Assembly (NCBI GenBank): GCA_036346375.1
Contig: CM070514.1
Location: forward strand, 19,682,463-19,746,462
Length of the DNA: 64,000 nucleotides
Reading direction: 5' to 3'
Origin: Guadua angustifolia
Taxonomy: Eukaryota > Streptophyta > Magnoliopsida > Poales > Poaceae
Shown here in pieces: positions 48,210-59,892 of this stretch. Both the position numbers and the translations under genes were made by a program. Below the pieces are notes generated by a model, which saw only the letters and a program-made list of their open reading frames with translations, did no database searches and was not told the DNA's origin. How positions within the stretch are numbered: position 1 is the first letter of the stretch; each line of letters begins with the position of its first letter.

Positions 48210-48569
48210 CCTGGTGATGACAAAACATTAATAGAACATGTTTGGATCAGCTTTGTTTTCCTCCTGGGTCTTGTGGAGTAATGTTAGCACATCGTTTTCT
48301 GACTTTATTGGGGTTCGTTTGGGCAAATATTTTTGCTAATATCTGGTATTATATTTCCAGCGGAGATCTACGTAATGTAAAATAGACCAGAAAAACTTTG
48401 CCAGAAAAAAGAAGAGTAAAAGGAAGAAAGTAAATGTATCTGTCCAGCATAGCTTTGTTCCATGAGAAGTTTTTCTCCCTGTATAATAAAACTGTCAATT
48501 TTCTACTTTTTGATCCAGTCATATCTGAAATCCATAGCTGTCCAGTGTAGTTGTTTTTTATTGAACAAG
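48210..48569. other. Unique spacer, no gene seen
   Basis: Non-coding DNA between duplication copy 2 and the Tat-type retrotransposon. It probably continues at 54702 after the element. No features recognised. Confidence 0.4.
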
Positions 48570-48574
48570 ATGAC

Positions 48575-49205
48575 TGTTTGCACCAGATTTTAGAAATTAC
48601 GAGACAAATCGACAGAATCACACGTTTGGATAATGCACAGGGCATCTTTAGAAAGTTTGGATAACACATGGTGAATATTTGGAAGTAGGAGACCAATTAG
48701 GAAATCATAGCCGACTCGGATTGTGTTAACGTAGCAGAACAGGACTCGGATCGGCTGATGGGTATATAAAGCGAACCTATGCTGCTTGAAGAAGCATCCA
48801 CAGCAAAAACCACATCTGCCAGTTTTTTTCGTTTTTCCTTTAGCTTCTAGCCTTGTAATGCTCTTTTGTAAGTCAACATCGATCAAATAAAGTTGCGTAT
48901 CGCCAATTGTTTGATCGTCTTCGATTTCTTCAGGTTTGATTTATTCTGTTTTGTTGTGCATCGCCTTCTCAGAATCGATCTACCTTTACCTTGTGATTAG
49001 CCTTGATCGGCTGATCTGTTTACCTTTTAATCGGCCTTTGGCTGATCCAAATTCAGCGGATTATTCCCTAATATCAGCTTAGATCGAATTTCACGACTTT
49101 TCCTTATCGATTGCAGGGTCAAATCAATTGGCACGCTTGAACTTGGTGTTCGTCCAGTGTGTTGCAATCAAGAACCCTATGTCACGTTTTTGGTGTCATC
49201 CAACA
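48575..49205 (+). repeat. 5' LTR of the Tat-type element
   Basis: Nearly identical to 54072-54696, differing by scattered transitions and small indels. A TATATAAA box occurs near 48763-48770, with AATAAAG near 48886, consistent with an LTR promoter and poly(A) signal. Confidence 0.9.
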
Positions 49206-50688
49206 GGTTAACAGGGAATTTTGATGCAATGATGAGATGTTATCCAAGTATTTGAAACATTGTCTAGATGCTATTAGAAAGTTTACTTCATTTTCCATCA
49301 GCCACGTGCCCAGGGAGGTGAACGGCAGGGCCAATATGCTGGCTCAAGCAGCATCGGGCTATAAAGAACAAAGCCAATATGAAGTGTTTGACTCAGTTGA
49401 CAAAGCCGTGTTATGTATTGATACTGCCGATTGGAGAGCAAAGATAAAGGCTTATTTGATGAACCCATCTAGGCCCACTGAACGTAAAATTCGGCAACAG
49501 GCATTGAAGTACGTTGTGTTAGGGGATGAGCTATACTATCGGACAATGGAAGGTTTACTTTTGAGATGCCTGGGTGACGAAGAGGCAAAGGTGGCTATGG
49601 GTGAAGTTCATGAAGGGATTTGCGGTTCACATCAGTCGGCTTATAAAATGAAGTGGATACTGAGATGAACAGGGTATTTTTTGTCGACGATGTTAGAAGA
49701 TTGTTTCAAATATTATAAAGGGTGCCCGAGTTATCAAAAATTCAGAAATGTACAACTCGCACCAGCATCGGCTTTACATCCGATTATCAAGCCATGACCG
49801 TTCAGAGGATGGGGGATAGATGTAATCGGTCAAATATTCCCAGCATCGAGCAAAGGCCATAAATTCATCATTGCAGCCACAGATTATTTCTCAAAATGGG
49901 TAGAAGCCATTCCTCTCAAGAAAGTCACTAGTGTAGAAGCTATCGGCTTTGTCAATGAGCATATCATCCATCAATTTGGTATTCCGCAAACTATCACAAC
50001 AGATCAAGGAACTGTGTTCATGTCTAATGAGTTTCGAAGCTTTGCAGAATGTTTGGGCATTAAATTGCTTAATTCGTCACCATATAATGCCCAAGCTAAC
50101 AGACAAGCCGAGTCGTCCAACAAATCTCTAATCAAGTTAATCAAAAGGAAAATCGATGAAAAGCTGAAAAACTGGCATACTACGTTGTCAGAATCGTTAT
50201 GGGCATATCGGCTAGCGTGCCATGGATCGACTAAACTCTCACCATATCAGTTGGTGTACGGCCAGGAAGCTGTGTTACCCGTAGAGATAAATATTGATTC
50301 AATGCGAGTGGCAAGGCAGAATAATCTATCGGCTGACGAATACAAAGAATTGATGCTTTGCAATTTGGATGACTTGACAGAATTAAGGCTGATTACATTA
50401 AATCGGCTTGAAAAGAATAAAAAGAGGGTTGTGAGAGCATATAACAAGAGAGTGATGCCTAAGTCATTTAGCGAGGCCGACTTAGTTTGGAAGACAATAC
50501 TGCCGATTGGATCTAAAGACAACCGATTCGGCAAATGGTCACCAACATGGGAAGGACCTTACAAGATAAATCGGCCTGTTGACGGAAATGCATACATACT
50601 TGAGACGCTCGAGGGAACTGTATTACCAAAGGCAATCAATGGAAAATATTTAAAGAAGTACTACCCTAGCGTATGGATCGGGGCATGA
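49206..50688 (+). pseudogene. Gypsy pol remnant: RNase H end, zinc finger, integrase
   Basis: A single reading frame from about 49237 to 50688 with two premature stops, TGA in place of an expected Arg codon (49666) and TGA in place of an expected Trp codon near 49796. Both fit C-to-T deamination. HVPREVNGRANMLAQAA resembles the end of the Tat RNase H. The HHCC finger keeps His-His (EVHEGICGSH), but the last Cys is replaced (GCPSYQ). The integrase core keeps its three acidic residues in GWGID, TTDQG and QAES, followed by a C-terminal module (WSPTWEGPYKI, near 50540). It would insert element DNA into the genome; it is now broken. Confidence 0.9.
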
Positions 50689-50922
50689 ATAATCAAGTAC
50701 AACGCATGAATTCTGAAAAGATAAATATAAATCGGTTAAACAGCCGATTGCGTACATTACAAAAGAATAGCTAAAACTATTTTTAAGTTCTGCAAGTTAC
50801 ACCAACTAGTTACATCCATAAAGTCATAAGCCCAATCCTAGAAGTCTAGCCCCTAGAGCCGATAACGCTACAACTGCCTTGGCTAGAGCATCTTGAATTC
50901 CATCCACCGTTTTCTGATCGGC

Positions 50923-53913
50923 TTAAGCGGTGCCAGGCACAGGGATTATCTTAGCCGATTGTTCCTTAACTTTAGCAACAGCTTGACTAATATTCTTCTT
51001 CTGCTCAGAAAGGGAGGCTGCCTTTGTCGATACTTGCGCCTGTTCATCAGCCAGTTGAGTTTGAAGCTTGGCCAGTTCTTCTTCAAGCAGTTTTTTGACC
51101 GATTCTAGTTGGAGAATTTGGGCCTTGGTAGACTTCAAGAAGGCGGCATCTTTGTCAAAACTTTGCTTCATCGATTTTGCCTCAGCTACTAGCCGATCTA
51201 ATAGCTGGTGATCAGCTTGCTGAGCCTCTCGCTGGGTGATACGCGCTCGAGCAGCTTCTACTTCCGCCCTTTGATTGTCCAAATGGCAGACGCCCAGGAG
51301 TGCCCTCATGGTATCAGGTGGAAGATCGGCTTCTACCGCAGCCATGGCATCTCTTAGCGGCTGGGTGTTGGCAAGAAGTTGGGCTTCAGGCTGACAAACC
51401 TCATGAAAAAGCCGATTCAACTTTTCTTGCATATTGGGCTTGGATTGGACGACCGTAGCCGATGCCTTCAAGCAAACATCAATGATGTTGTGAATATCGG
51501 CAACATAATCATCTAAGACCATCACTTCTGGGTCGTCCAGTTCGTCCAAAGTGAAGCCGAGCAGGTCAAGAGGGTCAGTCGATCCTTCCGTGCGTGCAAA
51601 GCGCCAGAGTTGGTCGAGGCGACGTACAACATGGGGTGGGCAGAGAAGACGGAATGGATGGTCGGGCAGCAGAGCGCCTTTGAAGATCTCGCTGTAATAC
51701 CGCCGCTGGACGGATGTTGTAGGCTGAAAGAAAAATGCTTCAAAATTAGTAATTTTTTGATAACACGGGAATAATACAGTGAAAAGAATTTACCTCTACG
51801 AAGGCCTATGTGTGTGGGGAGCTCTCAGCGCTCTGTTCTGTGCGATTTTGTTGCCTGGCGGGAGCTTTAGTAGACTTGGGTTTCTCTACAAAATAGGATA
51901 ACAGGAAGTTAGTAATAGAAGGTAAGAAGCAACTATTGGCTAAAAATACTTACTCGGAAGCCGATCTTTTTCAAGCTTTGACAAGGATGGACTCTGAACG
52001 CGGAGGTTGCCAGATGTATAACAGGTTAAGCCAGTCGACTGATGTGGCCTTTTTCCTTTCGACCCGTCCCCTGATGGGCCTACAGTAGTCTTCTTGCCAA
52101 CTGCAGTATCCTGAAAAACATGAGATGGTTAGAAGTTGAAGATTGAACATTAAGTGTGATGGTCTTTTGAAAGAAACAAGCCGATATCTCTACAGTTACA
52201 GGTGAGTTAGTATAACCCGAAGAACTGGGAGAACCTAAGGAACTATCCTCGCTTGAACTGCTGCTGCTGTTGGAAGAAACTATTGTCGGCACGTGAAAAT
52301 CCGGTAAAATTTTTTCTATGATAGCCGATGGGGTGCGATCCAGATAGAGGGCCTCTGCCACAGGCGCCCACCAAGCGAAAAATTGGCCAGCTCGGCGGGA
52401 ATTCAAAAAGAAGTCTGGCAGATCAATGACTTGGAGTTCATCGGTTATTTTTAAAACTATCTCGGCCGCTGTCGCATTTCTCACCCTAGCCCTGGGCTGA
52501 ACACGATCAAGAAGTGGCAAGCAAGGCACTACTTGGCCAAAGCCCAATTGTCGGGCGTACACTGAAGGATGATAAAACTCATACGAAGGCTCGAACGTTC
52601 TGTTTCGGGAGTTCAAGCCGACATGAAGGATGCAGGGAGAAATGAAGATCCCAGATAACTCCAAAGTCGATTTCGCATCGATGAACTATCAAGATCCTGT
52701 GAAGGAAAGAAGGCCATTGAAAATCGCCACATCATCAGAGGAGAAGAAGTCTTGTGACCAAAAATCACATTGTCCAAATTCAAGAAAAAGACAAGTATTT
52801 CTTCAAACCAAATGAGTAATTTTGGTATCACCACTTGAGCACATAATAAGCCTTTCCCCGTGTGATCGGCTGGCCCTATACTGCGGAATAGTGTTTTCTG
52901 GGTAATCTTCGCGGGGGAAGGCTGAGTCCTCCAAATGTTCGGGAATCAGAGATCGGGTAAAAATATTGTACAACCATAACTGAATAAACCACAACGGGCC
53001 TCCAACATTGCCAACCACGAATTTGGCAAAACCAGAAAAGAGCTGACTTCTGATCACATGCATCATTTGGTAGACGGCTCCCAGAAGCATTTTGCCAAGG
53101 GCAAGCCGACGACCCTCTACTAACTGCTCTGCCACGAACTGGTACACTTGTGTTGGACCGAGAGAAGCTCTGCAAAATAAAAATCTTTCTAGCCACAGGT
53201 TCAAGAAAGCTACGTGTTCTTCGTCCGATACCAAACCATTTACCTTGTTGTTATGCTGGATATACTTTGACCATCCTTTGCCTTTTGATCGGATTAGCTT
53301 GTATTTTGGCTTACCACTGAAAGCCGATATTTAGTCTCCATCCGGCCTAAGGCAGCATAACTCGGCTACGTCCAGAAGGGTTGGGACGATTGGGCCAGGA
53401 CGGAAAAGAAAGGCATTAAAAGTGTCCGACCAGAAATAACATGCCGTGGCCACTAGGGGCTCATTGGCTTCTGGGCTGGCTAAACATAACGGAAGGCACT
53501 CGGCTATACCCATTCTATCCCATTCAGATTTCTTCTAGGCCGATACTCGGATATACCAGCTTCTCCATCTTTTCAGTGCTGTCGGCCAAGCCCAAAAACT
53601 TTTTCTCCACTCCTCTACATTATAACCTTTGCCCGACAGAGGGAGCCTCGGGATTTCCTCATTAATTATTGTATCAGCAGTCAGGTTTCCTACTGGTCCT
53701 AAATAGTATTGATCATCACTTTCTGGGATCGGAGTAAGTACCTTGGATGAATCTATTCAGCTGACTGGGGGGGAGTTCATTTGGAAGCCTTGTTGCAAGA
53801 GCAGAAAAGCCGATTGAAGATGGTTCGAGAGTTTGAGGGCGTGAAAATGACCGTGGGGGTCCCACATATATATAGCACGGTGAAAAGTTAAAAGTGGCGG
53901 GAAACGGATTCAA
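50923..53913 (-). pseudogene. Antisense additional ORF with plant mobile domain (PMD)
   Basis: Reading the minus strand from about 53.9 kb down, pieces in different frames or exons give: SFWAWPTALKRWRSWY (near 53570), IAECLPLCLASPEANEPLVA (near 53490), WSDTFNAFLFRPGPI, then SDEEHVAFLNLWLERFLFC and GGPLWFIQLWLYN (53230-52950), which are plant mobile domain motifs. There follow a 194-codon frame (52664-52080) with a Ser-rich tail and a 208-codon coiled-coil, Gln/Ala/Glu-rich frame (51549-50923). In-frame stops (near 53535 and 53334) show decay, though some breaks may be introns (51750-52080). PMD proteins also exist as host genes linked to silencing; the role inside retrotransposons is unknown. 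Confidence 0.75.
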
Positions 53914-54071
53914 AGCGACACGTGAAATTAAACCGCACTGATATTTTTACAGCGCAATTAATGCAGCGGTTACTGGAGCAATTTTTTAGCCAACAAGGAA
54001 GAAGCCGATAGACGAAGAAGCCGATGTATTTTTGAAAGACAATAAATTATCTTTCAAAAATGGCGTGCATA

Positions 54072-54696
54072 TGTTTGCACCAGATTTTGGAAATTACGAG
54101 ACAAATCGATAGAATCACACGTTTGGATAATGCACGGGGCATATTTAGAAAGTTTGGATAACACACGGTAAATATTTGGAAGTAGGAAACCAATTAGGAA
54201 ACCATAGCCGACTCAGATTGTGTTAACGTAGCAGAACAGGACTCGGATCGGCTGACGGGTATATAAAGCAAACCTATGCTGCTTGAAGAAGCATCCACAG
54301 CAAAAACCACATCTGCCAGTTTTTTTCGTTTTTCCTTTAGCTTCTAGCCTTGTAATGCTCTTTTGTAAGTCGACATCGATCAAATAAAGTTGCGTATCAC
54401 CGATTGTTTGATCGTCTTCGATTTCTTCAGGTTTGATTTATTTTGTTTTGTTGTGCATCGCCTTCTCAGAATCGATCTACTTTTACCTTGTGATTAGCAT
54501 TGATCGGCTGATCTGTTTACCTTTTAATCGCCTTTGGCTGATCGAAATTCAGCCGATTATTCCCTAATATCGGCTTAGATCGAATTTCACGACTTTTCCT
54601 TATCGATTGCAGGGTCAAATCGATTAGCACGCTTGAATCCGGTGTTCGTCCGGTGGTTGCAATCAAGAACCATACGTCACATTTTTGGTGTCAACA
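54072..54696 (+). repeat. 3' LTR of the Tat-type element
   Basis: Starts TGTTTGCACC and ends GGTGTCAACA before the ATGAC duplication. No clear polypurine tract lies directly before it; the bases upstream are CAAAAATGGCGTGCATA. Confidence 0.9.
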
Positions 54697-54701
54697 ATGA
54701 C

Positions 54702-55850
54702 ATGCTCAAATTTGGTGCGCACTATTTTTTTAGAACTTGTAGCAATAAACAGGATCGACCGTCGGTCGTGGACGCAGATTTTTTTCCGGGTGCGTAAGCA
54801 CATCAAGAACGATGTTTATTTATTCACTATACTTTGGTTCTTCTGTTTCAGCTTGAAAAGACAGAAGATTGCAAATAGTGAGTATCAAACCCAATTCTCA
54901 AAGCACGATGTTTATTAAGACAGTATCATAATTATTCTTATTTATGCATATAGAATGCCGAAACTAGTGGGGAGGACGATCTACTTTGGTCTATATTATG
55001 CTCCGTCCTTCCCAATATTTCAGACTTCCCGGCCTTGGATCCGCTGCTATTAACCATCGTCTTTTCCAGATGCCACTCATTCCTAAGAAAATTCAGAAAG
55101 CCTCATCCCATAAGAATGATAGGGTGTAACATGTATACTCATGTGATTATATTTATTGACAGATTTATATAATTTACATAAAAGCGTAATCATATTCGTT
55201 ATCTTGACACTCGGGGCCTTATTTGGCGCAACATCGAGACATTGGAGGAGAGAAGAAGTTCGGTAAACATCAGAACGAAAAGGAGAGGTTGGGCAAGTAA
55301 GAAAGAATATGATGGGCCAATGAATTCTTTCTGTACTATGGAAAATAAGGAAAAGCCAGGTAAAATGTTTAAGTGGTGACCAGCATGCCTTTCAGAGAAG
55401 CAATAGCCAGGTCAATTGTTTAAAGCATTCCATCAAATACAATAACCCTTAAAATTAATCATAGTGTTGGGTATTGTTAGGAGATGCAAGAGTTGATCTT
55501 TAACAGTAGCATATAACTTGTTAAAATAGGCAGATCATGTTTTAGCTAAGTTGGCTGCATCATGTGATGGTTTCGTCCGATTAAATAAGGAGCCGGCCGG
55601 ACAGAATCAGCTCCACTCTATGCAATCAATACTTGGATAATTCTTCATCCAACCACGCAATGCCTGTCTGCCACTCACCTACTAATACGAACTTATCGCA
55701 TCATTTGATACTAATTTTGAGAATGCCCATCTCGGAAAGTACATGCTCCACTCAGTTATCAGCATTTGAGCCCTAATCATGCGTGAGACAATTTAATGCA
55801 AGGGAACTGTCAAAATAGAGGAAGCATCTTGTCTAGCTAATTTCGGAGAA
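54702..55850. other. Intergenic DNA with module landmarks
   Basis: Non-coding. A stretch near 55068-55085 (AGATGCCACTCATTCCTAAG) resembles the CCATTCCCAAGCAA landmark of the other modules. No gene or intact element is seen. Confidence 0.4.
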
Positions 55851-56847
55851 ACAGAGGAAGGCTTGAACTGCTGTAAGCAGGTCGGCTGCTCCTCTGACTA
55901 ATTCGAACTTCCAAGCATCTTGTACTCTGCAAAATTTTGTGTTGTGCTAGTGTCTTGATCGCGAAGCTCGCAGCAGAAATGCTTGCGTCTTGGTGTAGTA
56001 CTTTAATTTAGTTACCATGTGCCTGCACAGGGAAAAACAATTTGGGATTTCCATTGGCCATTGGTATGGATAATTATGTAAGAAGGATCTCCGTTTTTCA
56101 TTCTCTTCATTCAAATGAGTTAGCTTCCACTATTCTCCCTACAGGTGTTTGAGGGAACTTTGGTTAGTTTATATTCGGAAAAAGTTTTTTCTTCTGAAAA
56201 TTGGCTAGAGACATTCACTAAAGAAGAAGCAACAACAGCCAAGCTACAAACGCGTACTCACCCACGCACATGTACACGCACACCCCCTCACACACATGCT
56301 GCACACGGCCCACATGCGCTTAGCGTTGCTTGCACCAACCAACCGAGCCGAGGCTAGCAGAAAAAGTTATTTTAATTCATGAAATTATTATTTATGGTAA
56401 ATTTGACACTGTATCTGTAATCTGTTCTGCTTTTGTATTTTTATCCAACATAGTTATCGATCGAGTAGAGCACGAAGATCAAGTACCTAATCGTTTCCTA
56501 ATGACACTTATTCCCATGCAAATAAATTCGTGTAACCTATCATTCCTGCCTTGAGGTACGAGCCTTCTATCTATCCACATATTTGGCACAAGCGTAGCAA
56601 TACATATAAAGAGAGGTTGGGGATATTACAAGAAAGTGAGATGTAGCCACGGAAACAAGTTCATGAGTACCAGTAGAAGGTTTGGACTAATGTAAATAGG
56701 CAGGGTGCTCTTTGGATTGTGTAGATCAATCCAATTCCAAGCATCTCTTGTACTAGGTAAATTCTTGCTGCGATTAACATAGCGATTTGTTAGCTCTTGA
56801 GAGTGAGCGTGGTAGTTTCTTTTTTCTTTTATTTAATAATAAAGTAA
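55851..56847. repeat. Decayed local-duplication modules D and E
   Basis: GGCTTGAACTGCTGTAAGCAG near 55859 followed by CCAAGCATCTTGTACTCTGC and CTTGATCGCGAAGCTCGCA repeats the module A/B order. A second, shorter copy at 56685-56775 reads GGTTTGGACTAATG, TGTGTAGATCAATCCAATTCC, AAGCATCTCTTGTACT. The ATTCCCATGCAAATAAATTCG near 56511 is the later landmark. A CAC-rich tract lies at 56262-56300. Non-coding. Confidence 0.55.
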
Positions 56848-57068
56848 GGCCCTGTTTGTTTTAGCTTCTGATTCGGATTCTGCCCAAAAGCGTAATCAAA
56901 CAAAACAGCCCGATTCTAGAATCTAATTCTCACAATCTAGCCCACCCATATACACTAGAATCCACAATTCACTTCATACGCTTCCGGATTCTAGCTTTTG
57001 GAGAATCACTTCTACAACCATTAATCCGAATCACTTTTAGAGAATCCAAAGCTGAAACAAACAGGCCC
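56848..57068. mobile_element. Tourist-type MITE, 221 bp
   Basis: Left GGCCCTGTTTGTTTTAGCTT and the reverse complement of the right end, GGGCCTGTTTGTTTCAGCTT, are terminal inverted repeats. They are flanked by TAA on both sides (56845-56847 and 57069-57071). No coding capacity. Confidence 0.8.
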
Positions 57069-57071
57069 TAA

Positions 57072-58084
57072 ATATCAAAAACCCCATGTTTATGGCCAAA
57101 AGTAACATAAAACCATATATTTCACAATTCTTTGCACATAACCATATGTACATGGGCCTTGTAACACAAGACCACGTGAAAGCTTTGCCTTGTCCAACCA
57201 AGCATCCCTGGCTCCAGCTAGCGCACACACAGGTGCTGACTTGACGATTCCATGGCAACTCCTGGCCACATCAGATCGGGCCTATACATCAGGATGGATG
57301 CCTAATATACCGATTGAGCGGGATGCGGCGGCTAATCTCGACAAAGGGATGGATTAAGGTCAAGTTTGGATGGACTAGAGCTAATTGTTAGCTGGCTAAT
57401 GGCTAGAGCTAATTGTTAGCCAGCTAATAATTAGTCAATCTAAAATTAGCCTAGGGCTGTTTGGATACATGACTAATGGTTGGGCTAATTTCTTTGAAAA
57501 GTCATGTCTGCCTCTCATAATGGCGAGGGTATTTCAGACTTTTTTCAGCGTGTTACATGCTTTTAGTCCAAATTAACTCCCATCCACCAACTAATGGACT
57601 AATTGTTAGTTGAAGGGTTGCCCAGCGATCCAAACATAGCCTAATTCTTACCCGCTGCGGCTGCCTAATTCCTATGTCGTCAGTGATCGAGAGGGTCGAA
57701 GCCCATGATCGCCACCCTGCCATCACTTCTCGGTCTGCCTCCTTTCCATCTCTCCCATCTTGGCACGATCGAGAGAACGACACACGCGGCCCGCATCCGG
57801 CCAACCCCACCCAAGTAGGCATCCCTCCTGACATGTGGGGCTAGTCCAACGTGTCAAGTCCTTGCCACGCAGTTGCCATGTCACGCTTACAGGGATCCAT
57901 GTTAGCCGTGCGTGTGGGTGCGTTCGAGTCAAACATGCTCGGTTGGACTAGGTTGTGACTAAACCTTGTGGTTTTTGTGTTACATAACCATTGTACATGT
58001 GGATATTTGAAAAGAATTGCAAAACATGTGGTTTTGCGTTACATATGTCCGTAAACATGGAGTTTTATGAAATTTACTTTTAAT
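57072..58084. mobile_element. Fold-back element with ~150-200-bp inverted arms
   Basis: The left arm (CCATGTTTATGGCC, ACATAAAACCATAT, TGTAACACAAGACCAC, CCAACCAAGCAT) is matched in inverted order by 58070-57935 (CCATGTTTACGGAC, ACGCAAAACCACAT, TGTAACACAAAAACCAC, CCAACCGAGCAT on the minus strand). Weaker matching (GTTGCCATG words) extends the arms to about 57270 and 57840. The centre carries another MITE. No target duplication was found; the left edge abuts the preceding MITE. Confidence 0.6.
57358..57641. mobile_element. Tourist-like MITE, 284 bp, nested in the fold-back element
   Basis: Left end GGTCAAGTTTGGAT and the reverse complement of the right end, GGCTATGTTTGGAT, are similar, and both sides are flanked by TAA (57355-57357 and 57642-57644). 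Inside, GCTAATTGTTAGC words recur near both ends. Non-coding. Confidence 0.6.
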
Positions 58085-58129
58085 AATACAATAATAGATT
58101 AACTACCTTCACTACTACAGAACGGCACA

Positions 58130-58580
58130 TCAGAATCGGTTCTTTTTTAGCATTAGAATCGGTTCTAGTCGCGATACGATGTCCTTAGATAGTGATGAGG
58201 TGGAGTTATCAGAATCGGTTTTGACCCGATCGTGATAAAATGTCATCGAATCGGTTCTTTAAGGAAGTGATTTCGATGATCATCGAATCGGTTCTTTAAG
58301 AAAGTGATTTCGATGACACACTCATCGTAATCGGTTCCACAAAAGAACCGATTTCGATGAGTGTGTCATCGTAATCACTTTTCTTAAAGAACCGATTTCG
58401 ATGATGGAGTTATCGTAATCACTTCCTTAAAGAACCGATTTCGATGAGTGTGTCATCGTAATCACTTTTCTTAAAAACCGATTTCGATGAGGTGGTCATC
58501 GTAATCACTTCCCTTAAAGAACCGATTCGATGATGGTATCATCACAATCACTTCCTTAAAGAACCGATTCGATGACCCAT
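58130..58580. repeat. CACTA subterminal repeats
   Basis: At least a dozen copies of AGAATCGGTTCTTT or its reverse form AAAGAACCGATT, in both orientations, with a common phase of about 40-45 bases. In intact CACTA elements such motifs bind the accessory transposition protein. Copies differ by CAG/CG/CGT and CTG/TCG swaps. Confidence 0.85.
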
Positions 58581-59892
58581 TGGGGTGTGCCATTTTGCAA
58601 TTTCTCCAAAAAGCACAGATTAAAACAATATGCACAATATATATATCATCACATTCACAATCTGTAAGACAGATGCATATATCACATTCACGTAACGTAA
58701 ACGCTTTAATTACAACACATATATATCATAGTCGCTCACAATAGACAACACAAACATGACAATCAAGACATGGACTTCCTCCGATACATATCACATTGAC
58801 ATATATTATTAATATTGTTTACATATGGACTAGTACGACGCGTCAAGATCTCTAAACTCGCCATCCTCTCGATATAACTTCTAACCAAGACCATCGCATA
58901 AGTGGTCTCGTAAATTGTTGAGTGCTTTGTTGTCTAAACTCTTTCGGGGATATTGATCTTCGCGCAAAATGTAAATGAGTATTAATTTCAGTTTCAAAAT
59001 TTCTATATAAAAGGCTAAGTATATTATTATGCACGCACATAAAATTAGGGAAACATAGATAAGTATTAGGGGCAATCACAAAAATAGACAGAACTACGAA
59101 AGTGTTTAGAAAATATTTGGATTATAAAAGATTAATTCAAAATGTAAAAAATCCAAATGTGAAAAGCTAATATTCTAGTAAAGACATTGAGTAATGCCTC
59201 AATGCGCTGAAAGGACAAATGTAAAAGCTACTCCTTCATGCCATTATATTTGTCTATAGCGTTGTAAAACGTTGTCTAACGCCTACCATCAATCACAAAT
59301 TATAGACGCAATCATGGATCAAGAACAATAGACACATAATGTAAGAGGTGAAATTTCTCTCGCTTTTTATTGATTCTATCTTTTATAATGAGAAGCACCC
59401 GATATATATAATAAAGATGAGAGAGGAGTTCGGATTTGACCACACCATAAAGAGATAGAGTCTAAAACTGAATTAGGTTTAGAGTCCTAATCTCATAACA
59501 CATAGTACACACACAAACCAACAAGTACTAAATCTAAGAAAATATTAATAATAAATAACACACCGTAACCACTTAATCTCTTTTAAAGCATTTAAATAGG
59601 GTCAAGAGTGGAAACATTACGATAACGCTCTCTTGATTCTCAAATAACAAATATTTTAAAACAGATACTCCTAAGGCCAAGCAAAAATATAGTGATGTAA
59701 TTTTCTACTAAAATTCAAATGGAACAATATTCGTCATGTAGCATCGCCTTTTAGAAGCTTCACGCTTTGGATTGGACCACACTAGTGTTTCATGTAGAGC
59801 TAACTAATACTAGTGCTTTTAGATAATGGCAGTGTTCCAATAGAATTATTTTGTATTATTTCATAAATCTAATACTTTGGTCAGATAGAAAA
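58581..59892. other. CACTA non-coding 3' region
   Basis: AT-rich DNA between the subterminal repeats and the end of the antisense coding region. No open frame with recognisable features. Confidence 0.4.

Larger units (their letters stand above)
48575..54696 (+). mobile_element. Tat-lineage Ty3/Gypsy retrotransposon, internally deleted
   Basis: LTRs of about 631 and 625 bp (48575-49205 and 54072-54696) start TGTTTGCACC and end with GGTGTCA...AACA. The 5-bp duplication ATGAC is at 48570-48574 and 54697-54701. Internally it keeps the end of pol on the plus strand and an antisense plant-mobile-domain frame on the minus strand, the layout known for the Tat group. The primer site, gag, protease and reverse transcriptase are missing, so it is defective. 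Confidence 0.9.
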
